Source of the DNA: Leeuwenhoekiella aestuarii
Lineage (GTDB): Bacteria > Bacteroidota > Bacteroidia > Flavobacteriales > Flavobacteriaceae
NCBI RefSeq assembly: GCF_004104055.1
Contig: NZ_QOVJ01000005.1
Location: 1-64,000 of the forward strand
Length of the DNA: 64,000 nt
Direction of reading: 5' to 3'
This document shows positions 8,369 to 16,527 of this stretch, piece after piece. The position numbers were made by a program, and so were the translations under genes. The notes below the pieces were generated by a model that saw only the letters and a list, made by a program, of their open reading frames with translations, ran no database searches and was not told the DNA's origin. How positions within the stretch are numbered: position 1 is the stretch's first letter; every line of letters begins with the position of its first letter.

Positions 8369-9334
8369 ATGCCTGCAATTTATGATATACCTCCTTTTGA
8401 AGTTCAAGAGAACCTCAACGCTCTTAACTTTGATTTATCAGCAAAAATTCCTGCAAAAAAACTAGATCAAAACCTACTAATCGCAACGTGGAACATTAGA
8501 CATTTTGGAAGCCTCACAAGAAAATGGTACAGTGAATCTGATGATAGTCCTAAACGAGATCTAAGTGCCATCTTGTGTATAGCAGCCATTTTAAAACGAT
8601 TTGATATTATTGCCATTCAAGAAGTAAAATCTAATCTTAGGGCTCTGCGAGATACGCTCAAAGTTTTAGGAAGTCATTGGTCACTAATTTTAACCGATGT
8701 CACACGTGGTAACCCCGGTAATGATGAACGTATCGCATTTATCTTTGATACTCGCAGAGTACAACTTTCTGGTCTCGCTTGTGAGTTGGTGATTCCTGAA
8801 GATTGGGTCGATGAGATAAGTGACAATGCTCTAAAAAAACAATTTGCACGCACACCTTACGCTGTAAGTTTTAAATCAAATCACAAAACTTTTATTCTCG
8901 TGACCTTGCATATTTTATATGGTAAAAAAGTTTCTGAACGTATACCTGAACTTAAAGCAATTGCTCGTTGGCTTTCAGAATGGACAAATAATCTGAATGC
9001 CTATCATCAAGATATGATTGTACTGGGAGATTTTAACATTGATGAACGTAGTGACCTTTTAGATAAAACCTTTCTATCTGAAGGGTTATACGTACCTCCT
9101 CAACTGCAGGATAACAGTGTTACCCGATCTATCTTTAATGAAACAAAATACTACGATCAGATTGGTTGGTTTAGAGACGCTACGGCTAACAGCAACTTAT
9201 CTATGAATTTTAGTTCTGGTGGTAATTATAATTTTTTACCCTATGCATTATCAAACAGAGGTTTGAGCAAAAGAAGCCTTTCTTACATCCTTTCTGACCA
9301 TTACCCGCTTTGGGCTGAATTCCAAATTGATTGA
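8369..9334 (+). CDS. endonuclease/exonuclease/phosphatase-family protein
   Basis: The 321-residue protein carries the metal-dependent EEP fold of DNase I and inositol phosphatases. Visible residues are TWNIRHFGS (Asn), IQEVKSN (metal Glu), the VTLHI strand, VLGDFNID (Asp/Asn) and the C-terminal SDHYPLWAEF (Asp-His pair), so all catalytic positions are intact. There is no signal peptide, so it is probably cytoplasmic. Its substrate cannot be told from the sequence; DNA repair nuclease and phosphodiesterase are both possible. It is a single gene between two plus-strand units. Confidence 0.85.
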   Translation: MPAIYDIPPFEVQENLNALNFDLSAKIPAKKLDQNLLIATWNIRHFGSLTRKWYSESDDSPKRDLSAILCIAAILKRFDIIAIQEVKSNLRALRDTLKVLGSHWSLILTDVTRGNPGNDERIAFIFDTRRVQLSGLACELVIPEDWVDEISDNALKKQFARTPYAVSFKSNHKTFILVTLHILYGKKVSERIPELKAIARWLSEWTNNLNAYHQDMIVLGDFNIDERSDLLDKTFLSEGLYVPPQLQDNSVTRSIFNETKYYDQIGWFRDATANSNLSMNFSSGGNYNFLPYALSNRGLSKRSLSYILSDHYPLWAEFQID

Positions 9335-9469
9335 AAAGGTAAATAACTGTTTTTAAATATTTTAACTATTATTTAGCATTTTTAAGAAAACCTAATGAGT
9401 TGTTGATTCCGTATATTTTGATGAATCTGACAAAAGATTTATTAAAATTTCTAATCAAATCAACAATTT

Positions 9470-11470
9470 ATGAAAACAATTTTTACAAAAATTAGCATTT
9501 TCACAATGTTGCTATTTTTAGCAACCGCTTGTAATAATGATGATGACGGCACAGTGGTAGTGGTAGAACCTACCTGTGGAGACGGTATTATGAACGGTGA
9601 TGAAACCGGCGTAGACTGCGGTGGTACTTGTGGACCGTGTGAGGTAGTATCTAACCCTGGAAGACGTGCTGATCTTTATGTTACTAACAATAATGATGGT
9701 AATATATTTAAGTATAGTATTTCTGGAGATTCTCTAGTTACTTACACTACTGCATCAACTGCTGCAGAAGGTATTTACTATGACGCGGAGTCTGATCTTC
9801 TTGTACAAGCTTCACGCTCGGGTTTGATGCTAGACGCATATGCGGGCACAAGTACGCTAGGAAACGCTACTATTAATAGCTCTTTCAGCACATTTGCAGA
9901 CTTAAATAGTCCTCGTGAATTGGCTGTAAATGGCGCTTATTATGTGGTGTCTGATAACGGTGAAAATAAGTTCTTTGTATACTATAAGACGGGAAACAGT
10001 TTTTCTCTTTATTATACAATTGATATTCCATTTCCTGTATGGGGAATCACTTTTAAAGGAAACGATTTGTATGCTGTAGTGGATAGCTCTAGCGACCTTG
10101 CCGTATTTTCAAACTTTGTTGCTAATGCGATGGATGGCACTATGAGACCTTCTAAACGTGTTACCATTGAAGGTATCGTGAGAACTCACGGTTTAACCTA
10201 CAACGGCTCTGATGACGTTATGATAATGACAGATATTGGCGCTGCATCTAATGCAACAGACGATGGTGGTTTTCATGTGATCAATGACTTTTCAACAAAA
10301 TTTGATGCACTTTCTGATGGTGATGTTTTGCCGGTAAGTATGCAAACTCGCGTGGCAGGTTCTTCTACATTGATGGGCAATCCTATTGATGTAGCTTACG
10401 ATTCAGAAACTGGTGCTATTTATATTGCTGAAGTAGGAAACGGGAAAGTTCTTGGATTTACAGATATAGGCGATGGAGGAAACCTGACTCCTTCATTTAA
10501 TATGGACCTTGCAGCCGCTTCTTCAATTTATTTCTCGAGTGAAGAAACTGACGGTAATACCGGTATGGCTTCTATGAATCAAACTACAAGATTGTATACT
10601 ACATCAACTGCTAATGGTGATGTAACTGTTTATGACGGTACTGGTGCAATGCTTAAAACGGTTACCACTGCTTCATCTTCTACTGAGGGAATTTATTATA
10701 ATGCATTAAGTGACGCATTATTACAAGGTTCTAGATCTGAAGGTGAAATTCAATACTACAGCGACTTTATGTCTGTGATGAGTGGAGCAATTGCTACTGC
10801 AGCTTTTACAGGTGATTTAGCAACTTCCAGTCCACGAGAAATAGCTGTTTATGGTAATAAAGTAGTTGTTGCAGATAACCCTGCAAATATGTTCTATGTA
10901 TATTCTTATACAGGAAGCTCTTTCACATTAGAAAATACTTTTGACCCTGGTTTCCCGGTTTGGGGGATAACATTTAAAGGGGATGACTTACTAGCTGTCG
11001 TAGATACAACTAGCGATTTAGCAATATTTGAAGACTTCTTTACAAATACTATGGATGGAAGCATTATGCCTACAAAACGAGTAAGCATAGCCGGTATTAC
11101 CAGAACACATGGTATCACATATAGTGCAGCTGATGATGTTTTAGTAATGACAGATATAGGTCTTGCAGCAGGTGGAGCTCTAGATGGTGGTATTAATGTA
11201 ATACAAGATTTTAGTACCGTGATCGAAGCTACTGCAGATGGCGGGACAATAGGTCTTACCGATCAAAATATTATTGAAGGGCTAAGTACTTTAATGAATA
11301 ATCCTATTGATGTGGCTTATGATCACAAAACAAAAACTGTATTTGTATCCGATATAGCTACTGGAGCAGTACTAGGGTTTAGCAATGCACTTAGCACAAG
11401 TGGTAACGTTGCTCCTAGTGTAAACAATGCGCTTACGTCAGCATCTTCGCTGTATCTGTATAATAATTAA
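9470..11470 (+). CDS. large lipoprotein with two homologous beta-propeller-like halves
   Basis: The signal peptide ends at LFLATAC (Cys21). A Cys-rich linker CGDGIMNGDETGVDCGGTC (residues 36-54) is of a type common after lipoprotein signals in Bacteroidota. The rest is an internal duplication: residues about 66-355 and 372-666 match along their length, for instance FPVWGITFKGNDLYAVVD and FPVWGITFKGDDLLAVVD, and both carry RTHG(L/I)TY and MTDIG segments. The repeats resemble NHL/SMP-30-like propeller blades. The protein is probably anchored at the cell surface or periplasm and may bind a ligand or carbohydrate; no catalytic residue set is recognisable. Confidence 0.8.
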   Translation: MKTIFTKISIFTMLLFLATACNNDDDGTVVVVEPTCGDGIMNGDETGVDCGGTCGPCEVVSNPGRRADLYVTNNNDGNIFKYSISGDSLVTYTTASTAAEGIYYDAESDLLVQASRSGLMLDAYAGTSTLGNATINSSFSTFADLNSPRELAVNGAYYVVSDNGENKFFVYYKTGNSFSLYYTIDIPFPVWGITFKGNDLYAVVDSSSDLAVFSNFVANAMDGTMRPSKRVTIEGIVRTHGLTYNGSDDVMIMTDIGAASNATDDGGFHVINDFSTKFDALSDGDVLPVSMQTRVAGSSTLMGNPIDVAYDSETGAIYIAEVGNGKVLGFTDIGDGGNLTPSFNMDLAAASSIYFSSEETDGNTGMASMNQTTRLYTTSTANGDVTVYDGTGAMLKTVTTASSSTEGIYYNALSDALLQGSRSEGEIQYYSDFMSVMSGAIATAAFTGDLATSSPREIAVYGNKVVVADNPANMFYVYSYTGSSFTLENTFDPGFPVWGITFKGDDLLAVVDTTSDLAIFEDFFTNTMDGSIMPTKRVSIAGITRTHGITYSAADDVLVMTDIGLAAGGALDGGINVIQDFSTVIEATADGGTIGLTDQNIIEGLSTLMNNPIDVAYDHKTKTVFVSDIATGAVLGFSNALSTSGNVAPSVNNALTSASSLYLYNN

Positions 11471-11491
11471 GCCTTTGATCCCAAATCATTG

Positions 11492-11520
11492 AAAAAGACC
11501 TCCTTATGAGGTCTTTTTTT
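11492..11520. terminator. bidirectional intrinsic terminator
   Basis: The stem AAAGACCTC / GAGGTCTTT has a five-base loop and T-runs on both strands. It sits between the convergent propeller lipoprotein and DUF423 genes and serves both. Confidence 0.88.
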
Positions 11521-11911
11521 ATATGAAATTTTCAAGGAAAGAATAGAGCAGTAATAACCAGCCGGTAGCTAAAAACAAACCACCCAAAGGGGTTACAGGC
11601 CCAAGTAATCTCAATTTCTTACCAAATGCTCCGCTTAAGCATAAACCATAAATGGAGAAAGAAAACAAAAAAGTACCCACTATAAAGAAGATAATAATCG
11701 TTTGATCTAATGTATTATTAAAACCTAAATTGAAACTTAGAACCAAAAGCACAATAGCGTGATACATTTGATATTTTACCCCGGTTTCAAAACTGGCCAT
11801 CTGCTCAGATGTAAATTTTTTCTTTAACGTGTGAGCTCCAAAAGCACCCAAAACGATTCCTAAAAATCCATAAAATGACGCGAATATTTGACTTAGTAAT
11901 ATAACCTGCAT
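11519..11911 (-). CDS. DUF423 family small membrane protein
   Basis: The 130-residue protein has four hydrophobic helices and the DUF423 signature: GAFGAHTLKKK near residue 25, FETGVKYQMYHA, then LGPVTPLGGLFLATGW toward the C-terminus. Members of this family (YgdD type) are inner-membrane proteins of unknown function. It is a single gene whose stop lies at the edge of the shared terminator. Confidence 0.9.
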   Translation of the reverse strand: MQVILLSQIFASFYGFLGIVLGAFGAHTLKKKFTSEQMASFETGVKYQMYHAIVLLVLSFNLGFNNTLDQTIIIFFIVGTFLFSFSIYGLCLSGAFGKKLRLLGPVTPLGGLFLATGWLLLLYSFLENFI

Positions 11912-12066
11912 AAATTTTCTTAATTCTAATTTGACACAAAACTACAACTCGAAATGCTAAAACCTTTGTTAAGTTTAGTAGCCTTCCTAACCTAAAGAGA
12001 AGTTATAATTTTTCTAATACTGCGTATTTATATTTATTTTCAGCTTAAATGCTATATCTTCAAAAA

Positions 12067-12579
12067 ATGAATTTAAAAAAATATATTCAAGACATTCCAG
12101 ACTTCCCAAAACCTGGAGTAATCTTTAAAGATATCAATCCGCTACTTGCTAATCCCGAGGCAACTGCCCAAACGATTAATCTATTAGCCAAAGGTTTGTA
12201 CGGTTTTAATGCCACAAAAATTGTAGGAATAGAAAGTCGTGGTTTTTTACTGGGTATCTTGCTAGCTCAAAAAATGGGTTTGGGATTTGTTCCCATTCGG
12301 AAACCTGGAAAACTACCGGGAAAAATTGAAAAACAAACTTATGCGCTAGAATACGGTGAAGATTCAATAGAAATTCAACAGAACAGCATTTCTGAAGGTG
12401 ATCTGGTAATTGTACATGATGATGTATTAGCTACCGGTGGTACCGCTGCTGCTGCTTGTGAATTGATTGAAAAATGTGGAGGAACTGTCGTTCAGTGTAA
12501 TTTTTTAATGGAACTGGGATTTTTAGAAGGACGTAAAAAACTTGGAAACTATGCATTACACAGTCTTATTCATTACTAA
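12067..12579 (+). CDS. apt: adenine phosphoribosyltransferase
   Basis: Apt converts adenine and PRPP to AMP. I choose the ATG at 12067 (MNLKKYIQDIPDFPKPG) over the ATG at 12049 because relatives start here; the product has 170 residues. It has FPKPGVIFKDI, the GIESRGFLLG loop, the basic IRKPGKLPG flap, and the PRPP loop IVHDDVLATGGTAAA. It is monocistronic and converges on a small minus-strand ORF, with a four-base overlap at the stops. Confidence 0.96.
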   Translation: MNLKKYIQDIPDFPKPGVIFKDINPLLANPEATAQTINLLAKGLYGFNATKIVGIESRGFLLGILLAQKMGLGFVPIRKPGKLPGKIEKQTYALEYGEDSIEIQQNSISEGDLVIVHDDVLATGGTAAAACELIEKCGGTVVQCNFLMELGFLEGRKKLGNYALHSLIHY

Positions 12580-12728
12580 TCTAAAGCATTTTTAGTAACC
12601 CAAAGTTTATAGCCAAAAAGTGCCAATTGTAATTTGCTGGCTTTTGCCAAATCAACTTCTTTTTTGGTAAAGCTGGGAAGTATCTTTTTATTGACTTTAG
12701 CTAATGCCTTAAAAAAACTTTTCTTCAT
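12576..12728 (-). CDS. 50-residue basic protein, probably a conserved flavobacterial small protein
   Basis: An intact ATG-to-TAG ORF of 50 codons. The N-terminal half is Lys-rich (MKKSFFKALAKVNKKILPSF) and the C-terminal part reads QLALFGYKLWVTKNALD. I recall very similar ~50-residue proteins across Flavobacteriaceae, sometimes labelled SsrA-binding protein, but it is far too short for SmpB and shows none of its fold, so I do not use that name. The composition is not that of an antisense shadow, and it faces an intergenic region that can hold its promoter. Confidence 0.65.
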   Translation of the reverse strand: MKKSFFKALAKVNKKILPSFTKKEVDLAKASKLQLALFGYKLWVTKNALD

Positions 12729-13227
12729 AGTTTAAGAGTCCTTTAATTTCTACATTTTTTTTTTGATATTCTCTCAAATTTAAGGTTTTAACACGATTCT
12801 GCGCGCGCTTACAGAAGGTGTTAAGACTAATTTGTGATTATCCAAAAATTGTCTCGATGATTGTTAAAATTAATGTGACCATAACTGTGATTTTTGATTG
12901 TTAATAATTGATTTGATCACAATTACGGGAGTAAAAATCAGTCCTACAAGGTTTTAGTTAGATATTAATGTAATTGACTACACAATCGTAAGTTAGAAAA
13001 TGATTTATCATAAATACTGAAACCATAAACTCTTAAACTCTATTTATAAGTGAAACTAATTTATCAAAATAACCTAACAACTGTAACTTTTGTAGATGCA
13101 TTTTAGATACTTTTATAAAATCGTAGAGAATATTTGAATGAAAATAGAACCAAATTTCAATTTTCATCTTTTTAGACCAGGTCTGGTGAAAGCTTTTGAG
13201 TATTTTAATAAAGATTATCTAATACAA
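12729..13227. other. gene-free region with repeated TGTGAT motifs
   Basis: I see no convincing gene in this AT-rich stretch. The motif TGTGAT occurs at 12833 and 12886 and, inverted, as ATCACA at 12916; the last two form a wide inverted repeat around an AT-rich centre. Such sites could bind a Crp/Fnr-type regulator, but no clear spacing rule is met. A 45-codon ORF at 13138-13275 runs through the terminator that follows and is not credible. Confidence 0.35.
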
Positions 13228-13264
13228 AAAATCCGCTGTAAAAAAGGTTATAGCGGATTTTTTA
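13228..13264 (-). terminator. intrinsic terminator of the blaI/M56 unit
   Basis: The stem AAATCCGCT / AGCGGATTT encloses an A-rich loop, with A- and T-tracts on either side, so it can act on both strands. It lies just beyond the stop of the minus-strand M56 gene. Confidence 0.8.
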
Positions 13265-13285
13265 GATTTGATTGATGGAGATTAT

Positions 13286-15169
13286 TTACTTTTTGTTATT
13301 TGCCTTTTTGGTAGTAATTAAAATAGCCCCCTTCTTACCTTTCATTTTTTCTACACCATACAGCTCTATTGCATTATCACTCTTTATAACATCTATAGAT
13401 TCTATGTCGTCAGGGTTTATATTTTTAAGTTCATATTCATCAACCTCTTCTCCGTCAATAATAAATAAAGCCTTCGCGTTTAGATTTCCTTTTCCTCTAT
13501 AAGTTATGTGATACTTAGAATCACTTGATTTATATTCAGAAGCATTAATTGGTCTTCTTTGAAAAAAAACACTATCATCAGACATATTCAACATTTCCGC
13601 TCTTCGCTTCTTTATTTCTGCTTTGCGTAATTCCATTTCTGCTTTACGTTCTTCCATTCTGGATTGCATTTCAGCCTTACGCAATTCCATCTCTACCATA
13701 CGCTCTTTGATCTTTTCAGTCACACTAGTAGAATCATTAAGTCTATTCTTCATTTCTTCTCTACGCACCATAATTTTAGCTTTACGTTCTTCCATCTCTT
13801 GTCTGCGCTCTTGCATTTCCTGCTCTCGTTCTTGCAATTCTGCCGCACTCAATTTTGAACGTTGAACTATCGTATTATGGCCAGATACTACGCCAAATGT
13901 TCCATCTTCGGTTCGGTAAACTACAATATTTGTTAATGCCTTATCATTTGTATTATAAGTTGCGGTAGCTTTGTTTCCGGTCTTACGATCTTTAACAGAG
14001 ATTGAAATTTGAGTAATCTCTCCGTTGTTGTTATAACTCAACTTAGAGAAATCCATTTCTATATTATAATCAGAATCTAACTCTTTTACAAGTTGCTCAA
14101 TATCTCCTTTTGTCATTTTAGGAGTGATAACCTTCTTAAAAGCTTTCGGAGAGGTTTGTTCGGTTTTTGTGACTAGTTGCTTGGGATGATCTTTAATAAT
14201 TTCAGAAAGATTTTTCTGGTTTTGGTTTTCTGTTTGAGAAGGTGATATGATTAAAGCAGTCTCAGATTCTTTTACTTCAGAGTGTGAAAGTGGTTCAACT
14301 TTAAATTTAACCTCTTCTTTTACATTAAAACTCCACATAAATGCACCGAGCACAGGCACAATAAGGAGAATCTTCCACTTTCTAAATTCGCTTGATGATT
14401 GCTTATTTAACATAACTATTCGTTTTTTGATGAATGATTGATAAAATGAATGGGCCAGTGCCGGCACCAGTTTAGGCGCTGCAACCTTTACCAGAGCAAG
14501 CTGGTAATTTTTTCTATTCTCTATTTGTCTGGCTGTGGTAGCATCTGCGAGGTATTCTAAATTTTGTACAACTACATTTTTATACAACCATGCTAAAGGA
14601 TTAAACCACTGTATAATGATAACAAATTGTACCAAAAACATATCGAAACTGTGTCGCTGATTAGCGTGAGCCTTCTCGTGTAATAGGACCATTTCCAACT
14701 CTTCTTCACTATGCGCTTGCGCATCTAATACAATATAATTGAAAAATGAAAAAGGAGCATCCAGACCGTCTATCTGCACAAAATGATAGCCATTGCTTGT
14801 TTGTTGACGAGTATTCTTTAAAAAAGAAAAAATCTGAATCAGTTTTTTAATGAAAATAAAAAACATCACAGCGACTCCTAGTGTATAAATGAAGACACCC
14901 AATTGCCAAAAGTCAAAAGTTTCTTCTACCACAGGTGAAGCCTGAGCTTGAAGCAGTAATTCTTCTGGAATATCAAAATCTTCAACAGGTACTTTATAAA
15001 TAGTTCTAGTCAAAACCAATGCTGGTGCAATGAGAGCAGCTACTATTCCTGCCAATAAAAACTGCCTGTTTGTTTTAAAAAAAGTCTCATTTTTTAACAA
15101 AAAAACATAAGCCATAAAAAACAAGCTTAGAATAGCAGCACTTTTAAATATGTAAATTAATACAGCCAT
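13286..15169 (-). CDS. BlaR1-like M56 family metallopeptidase with coiled coil and plug-like C-terminus
   Basis: The 627-residue protein has hydrophobic helices near residues 5-25, 36-54 and 90-108, then a gluzincin site HEKAH at 164-168 with the later EYLADA (Glu205) as third ligand, and a fourth helix near 267-285. This is the M56/BlaR1 membrane protease layout. In place of a penicillin-sensor domain, the exterior part has an Arg/Glu/Met heptad-like coiled coil (about 440-530) and a terminal domain with ALFIIDGEEVDEYELKNI and IESIDVIKS, resembling TonB-receptor plug domains. It starts two bases after the BlaI-type gene. It probably cleaves the repressor upon an envelope signal; the signal is unknown. 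Confidence 0.88.
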   Translation of the reverse strand: MAVLIYIFKSAAILSLFFMAYVFLLKNETFFKTNRQFLLAGIVAALIAPALVLTRTIYKVPVEDFDIPEELLLQAQASPVVEETFDFWQLGVFIYTLGVAVMFFIFIKKLIQIFSFLKNTRQQTSNGYHFVQIDGLDAPFSFFNYIVLDAQAHSEEELEMVLLHEKAHANQRHSFDMFLVQFVIIIQWFNPLAWLYKNVVVQNLEYLADATTARQIENRKNYQLALVKVAAPKLVPALAHSFYQSFIKKRIVMLNKQSSSEFRKWKILLIVPVLGAFMWSFNVKEEVKFKVEPLSHSEVKESETALIISPSQTENQNQKNLSEIIKDHPKQLVTKTEQTSPKAFKKVITPKMTKGDIEQLVKELDSDYNIEMDFSKLSYNNNGEITQISISVKDRKTGNKATATYNTNDKALTNIVVYRTEDGTFGVVSGHNTIVQRSKLSAAELQEREQEMQERRQEMEERKAKIMVRREEMKNRLNDSTSVTEKIKERMVEMELRKAEMQSRMEERKAEMELRKAEIKKRRAEMLNMSDDSVFFQRRPINASEYKSSDSKYHITYRGKGNLNAKALFIIDGEEVDEYELKNINPDDIESIDVIKSDNAIELYGVEKMKGKKGAILITTKKANNKK

Positions 15170-15170
15170 A

Positions 15171-15530
15171 TTAATTTTTCTTTTCGATAATTTCTAATAT
15201 TTCCCGAAGCTCGTCTGCAGTTATTTTTTCTTCTTTAGCAAAAAATGAAACCATGTTTTTATAGGAACTATCAAAAAATCTTCTGGTAGCCTCGTTCCAG
15301 AACTTCTTTCCATACGCATCTCTATTTATAAGAGGGTAATACTGGTGTGTTTTACCAAAGGCTTTGTGACCTACGTAACCTTTTTCTTCTAGATTACGCA
15401 CTATTGTAGAAACTGTATTATAATGCAGATTTTCTTCCTCTAAGTCTGCTTGCACTTCTTTTACAAAAGCTTTTTCAAGTTTCCATATGACGTGCATTAC
15501 CTCTTCTTCCTTATTAGTTAACTTTTCCAT
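15171..15530 (-). CDS. BlaI/MecI/CopY-type transcriptional repressor
   Basis: The start is placed at the ATG at 15530 (MEKLTNKEEEVM), where relatives begin; an ATG five codons earlier also exists. The 119-residue product is a winged-helix protein with EEEVMHVIWKLEKAFVKEV (helix 1-2), HYNTVSTIVRNLEEKGYV (recognition helix) and a C-terminal dimerisation helix. Such repressors are inactivated by their partner M56 protease, encoded immediately downstream. It probably represses its own operon and perhaps others from the 15.55-15.73 kb intergenic region. Confidence 0.92.
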   Translation of the reverse strand: MEKLTNKEEEVMHVIWKLEKAFVKEVQADLEEENLHYNTVSTIVRNLEEKGYVGHKAFGKTHQYYPLINRDAYGKKFWNEATRRFFDSSYKNMVSFFAKEEKITADELREILEIIEKKN

Positions 15531-15625
15531 GTTTTTTTTATACAAGTCTGAATCTAAAAACTATTAACAACTAACATCCTAACTATTAGCTTACAACAAA
15601 CATAAAACGAAAAATCTAGTTAAAC

Positions 15626-15641
15626 AACTATTTTTATAGTT
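15626..15641. promoter_or_regulatory. candidate BlaI-type operator
   Basis: A perfect inverted repeat, AACTAT-TTTT-ATAGTT, lies between blaI-like and cdaA. Further AACTATT half-sites recur closer to the blaI start (around 15560-15587). BlaI-family proteins bind short inverted repeats next to their own gene, so autoregulation is plausible, but the motif differs from the classic TACA/TGTA operator. Confidence 0.35.
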
Positions 15642-15739
15642 TTTATTGAGTGTATTATTTTTTGAGCTTCTATATTATCCTTTATATTAACTAAGAGAAC
15701 CGCATATTTTGCCCTATTTTTACAAAAACAGCTTGACCT

Positions 15740-16522
15740 TTGGACATTCTTGAAAATTTTAGGATACTCGATTTAGTCGATATTTTATTAGTTGCTACCC
15801 TACTCTATTACCTGTACAAACTGGTAAAAGGGACCGTAGCAATTAATATTTTTCTGGGAATTTGTATTATTTGGGTCATCTGGAAAATCACACAATTGCT
15901 TCAGATGGAAATGCTAAGTACCATCTTAGGGCAATTCATCGGAGCAGGTATGTTTGCTTTGATTGTAGTTTTCCAACAAGAAATCAGAAAGTTTCTACTG
16001 ATGATTGGCTCTACGAATATTGGCAGAAAAACAGGTTTTCTTAAGCATATTAAATTCCTTCAGGACGAAGCAAAAGACAATTCTGACACCAAAGTTGAAG
16101 AGATCGTTGATGCCTGTGAAAAAATGGGACAGACCCGTACCGGTGCTCTAATTGTTATTCAACGCACAACGCACCTTGATTTTGTTAAGCAAACAGGTGA
16201 TGAGATGAGTATTGAAGTAAACCGCCCCATTCTGGAAAGTATTTTTTTCAAAAACTCTACGCTTCACGATGGTGCCGCAATCATTGAAGACAACCGCATA
16301 GTTGCTACACGTGCAATTTTACCAGTCTCTAATGAGCGAAATATACCTTTACGTTTTGGTCTGCGTCACAGAGCTGCTGTAGGTATTACAGAAAAAACTG
16401 ATGCTGTCGCACTCGTTGTAAGTGAAGAAACCGGAAACATCAGTTATTTGAAAGATGGCGAATTTGTACTTTTCAAAGACTTAACTGAACTTATTGAGAT
16501 CTTAAGAAAGGATCTCAGCTAA
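15740..16522 (+). CDS. cdaA: diadenylate cyclase CdaA (TTG start)
   Basis: CdaA makes cyclic di-AMP from two ATP. The 260-residue protein has three N-terminal membrane helices (about 13-33, 35-55, 60-80) and a DAC domain with the LHDGAAII and RHRAAVGITE motifs. The start must be TTG at 15740: an in-frame TGA stands two codons before it, and the first internal ATG would delete the membrane anchor. The N-terminal sequence from this TTG aligns with relatives as I know them. In many Bacteroidota cdaA follows folP; here it does not. A DUF3667 gene follows after five bases. Confidence 0.94.
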   Translation: MDILENFRILDLVDILLVATLLYYLYKLVKGTVAINIFLGICIIWVIWKITQLLQMEMLSTILGQFIGAGMFALIVVFQQEIRKFLLMIGSTNIGRKTGFLKHIKFLQDEAKDNSDTKVEEIVDACEKMGQTRTGALIVIQRTTHLDFVKQTGDEMSIEVNRPILESIFFKNSTLHDGAAIIEDNRIVATRAILPVSNERNIPLRFGLRHRAAVGITEKTDAVALVVSEETGNISYLKDGEFVLFKDLTELIEILRKDLS

Positions 16523-16527
16523 AAACT

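Noticed and set aside
13138-13275. 45-codon plus-strand ORF
   Set aside because: It reads straight through the intrinsic terminator and its composition follows the AT-rich background.
13272-13502. 76-codon plus-strand frame
   Set aside because: It is antisense to the M56 gene and its Ser-rich composition is the complement of that coding sequence.
13600-13870. Short tandem-looking DNA repeats that could be mistaken for a CRISPR or satellite array
   Set aside because: They encode the Arg/Glu/Met heptads of the M56 coiled coil; unit lengths vary and there are no spacers.
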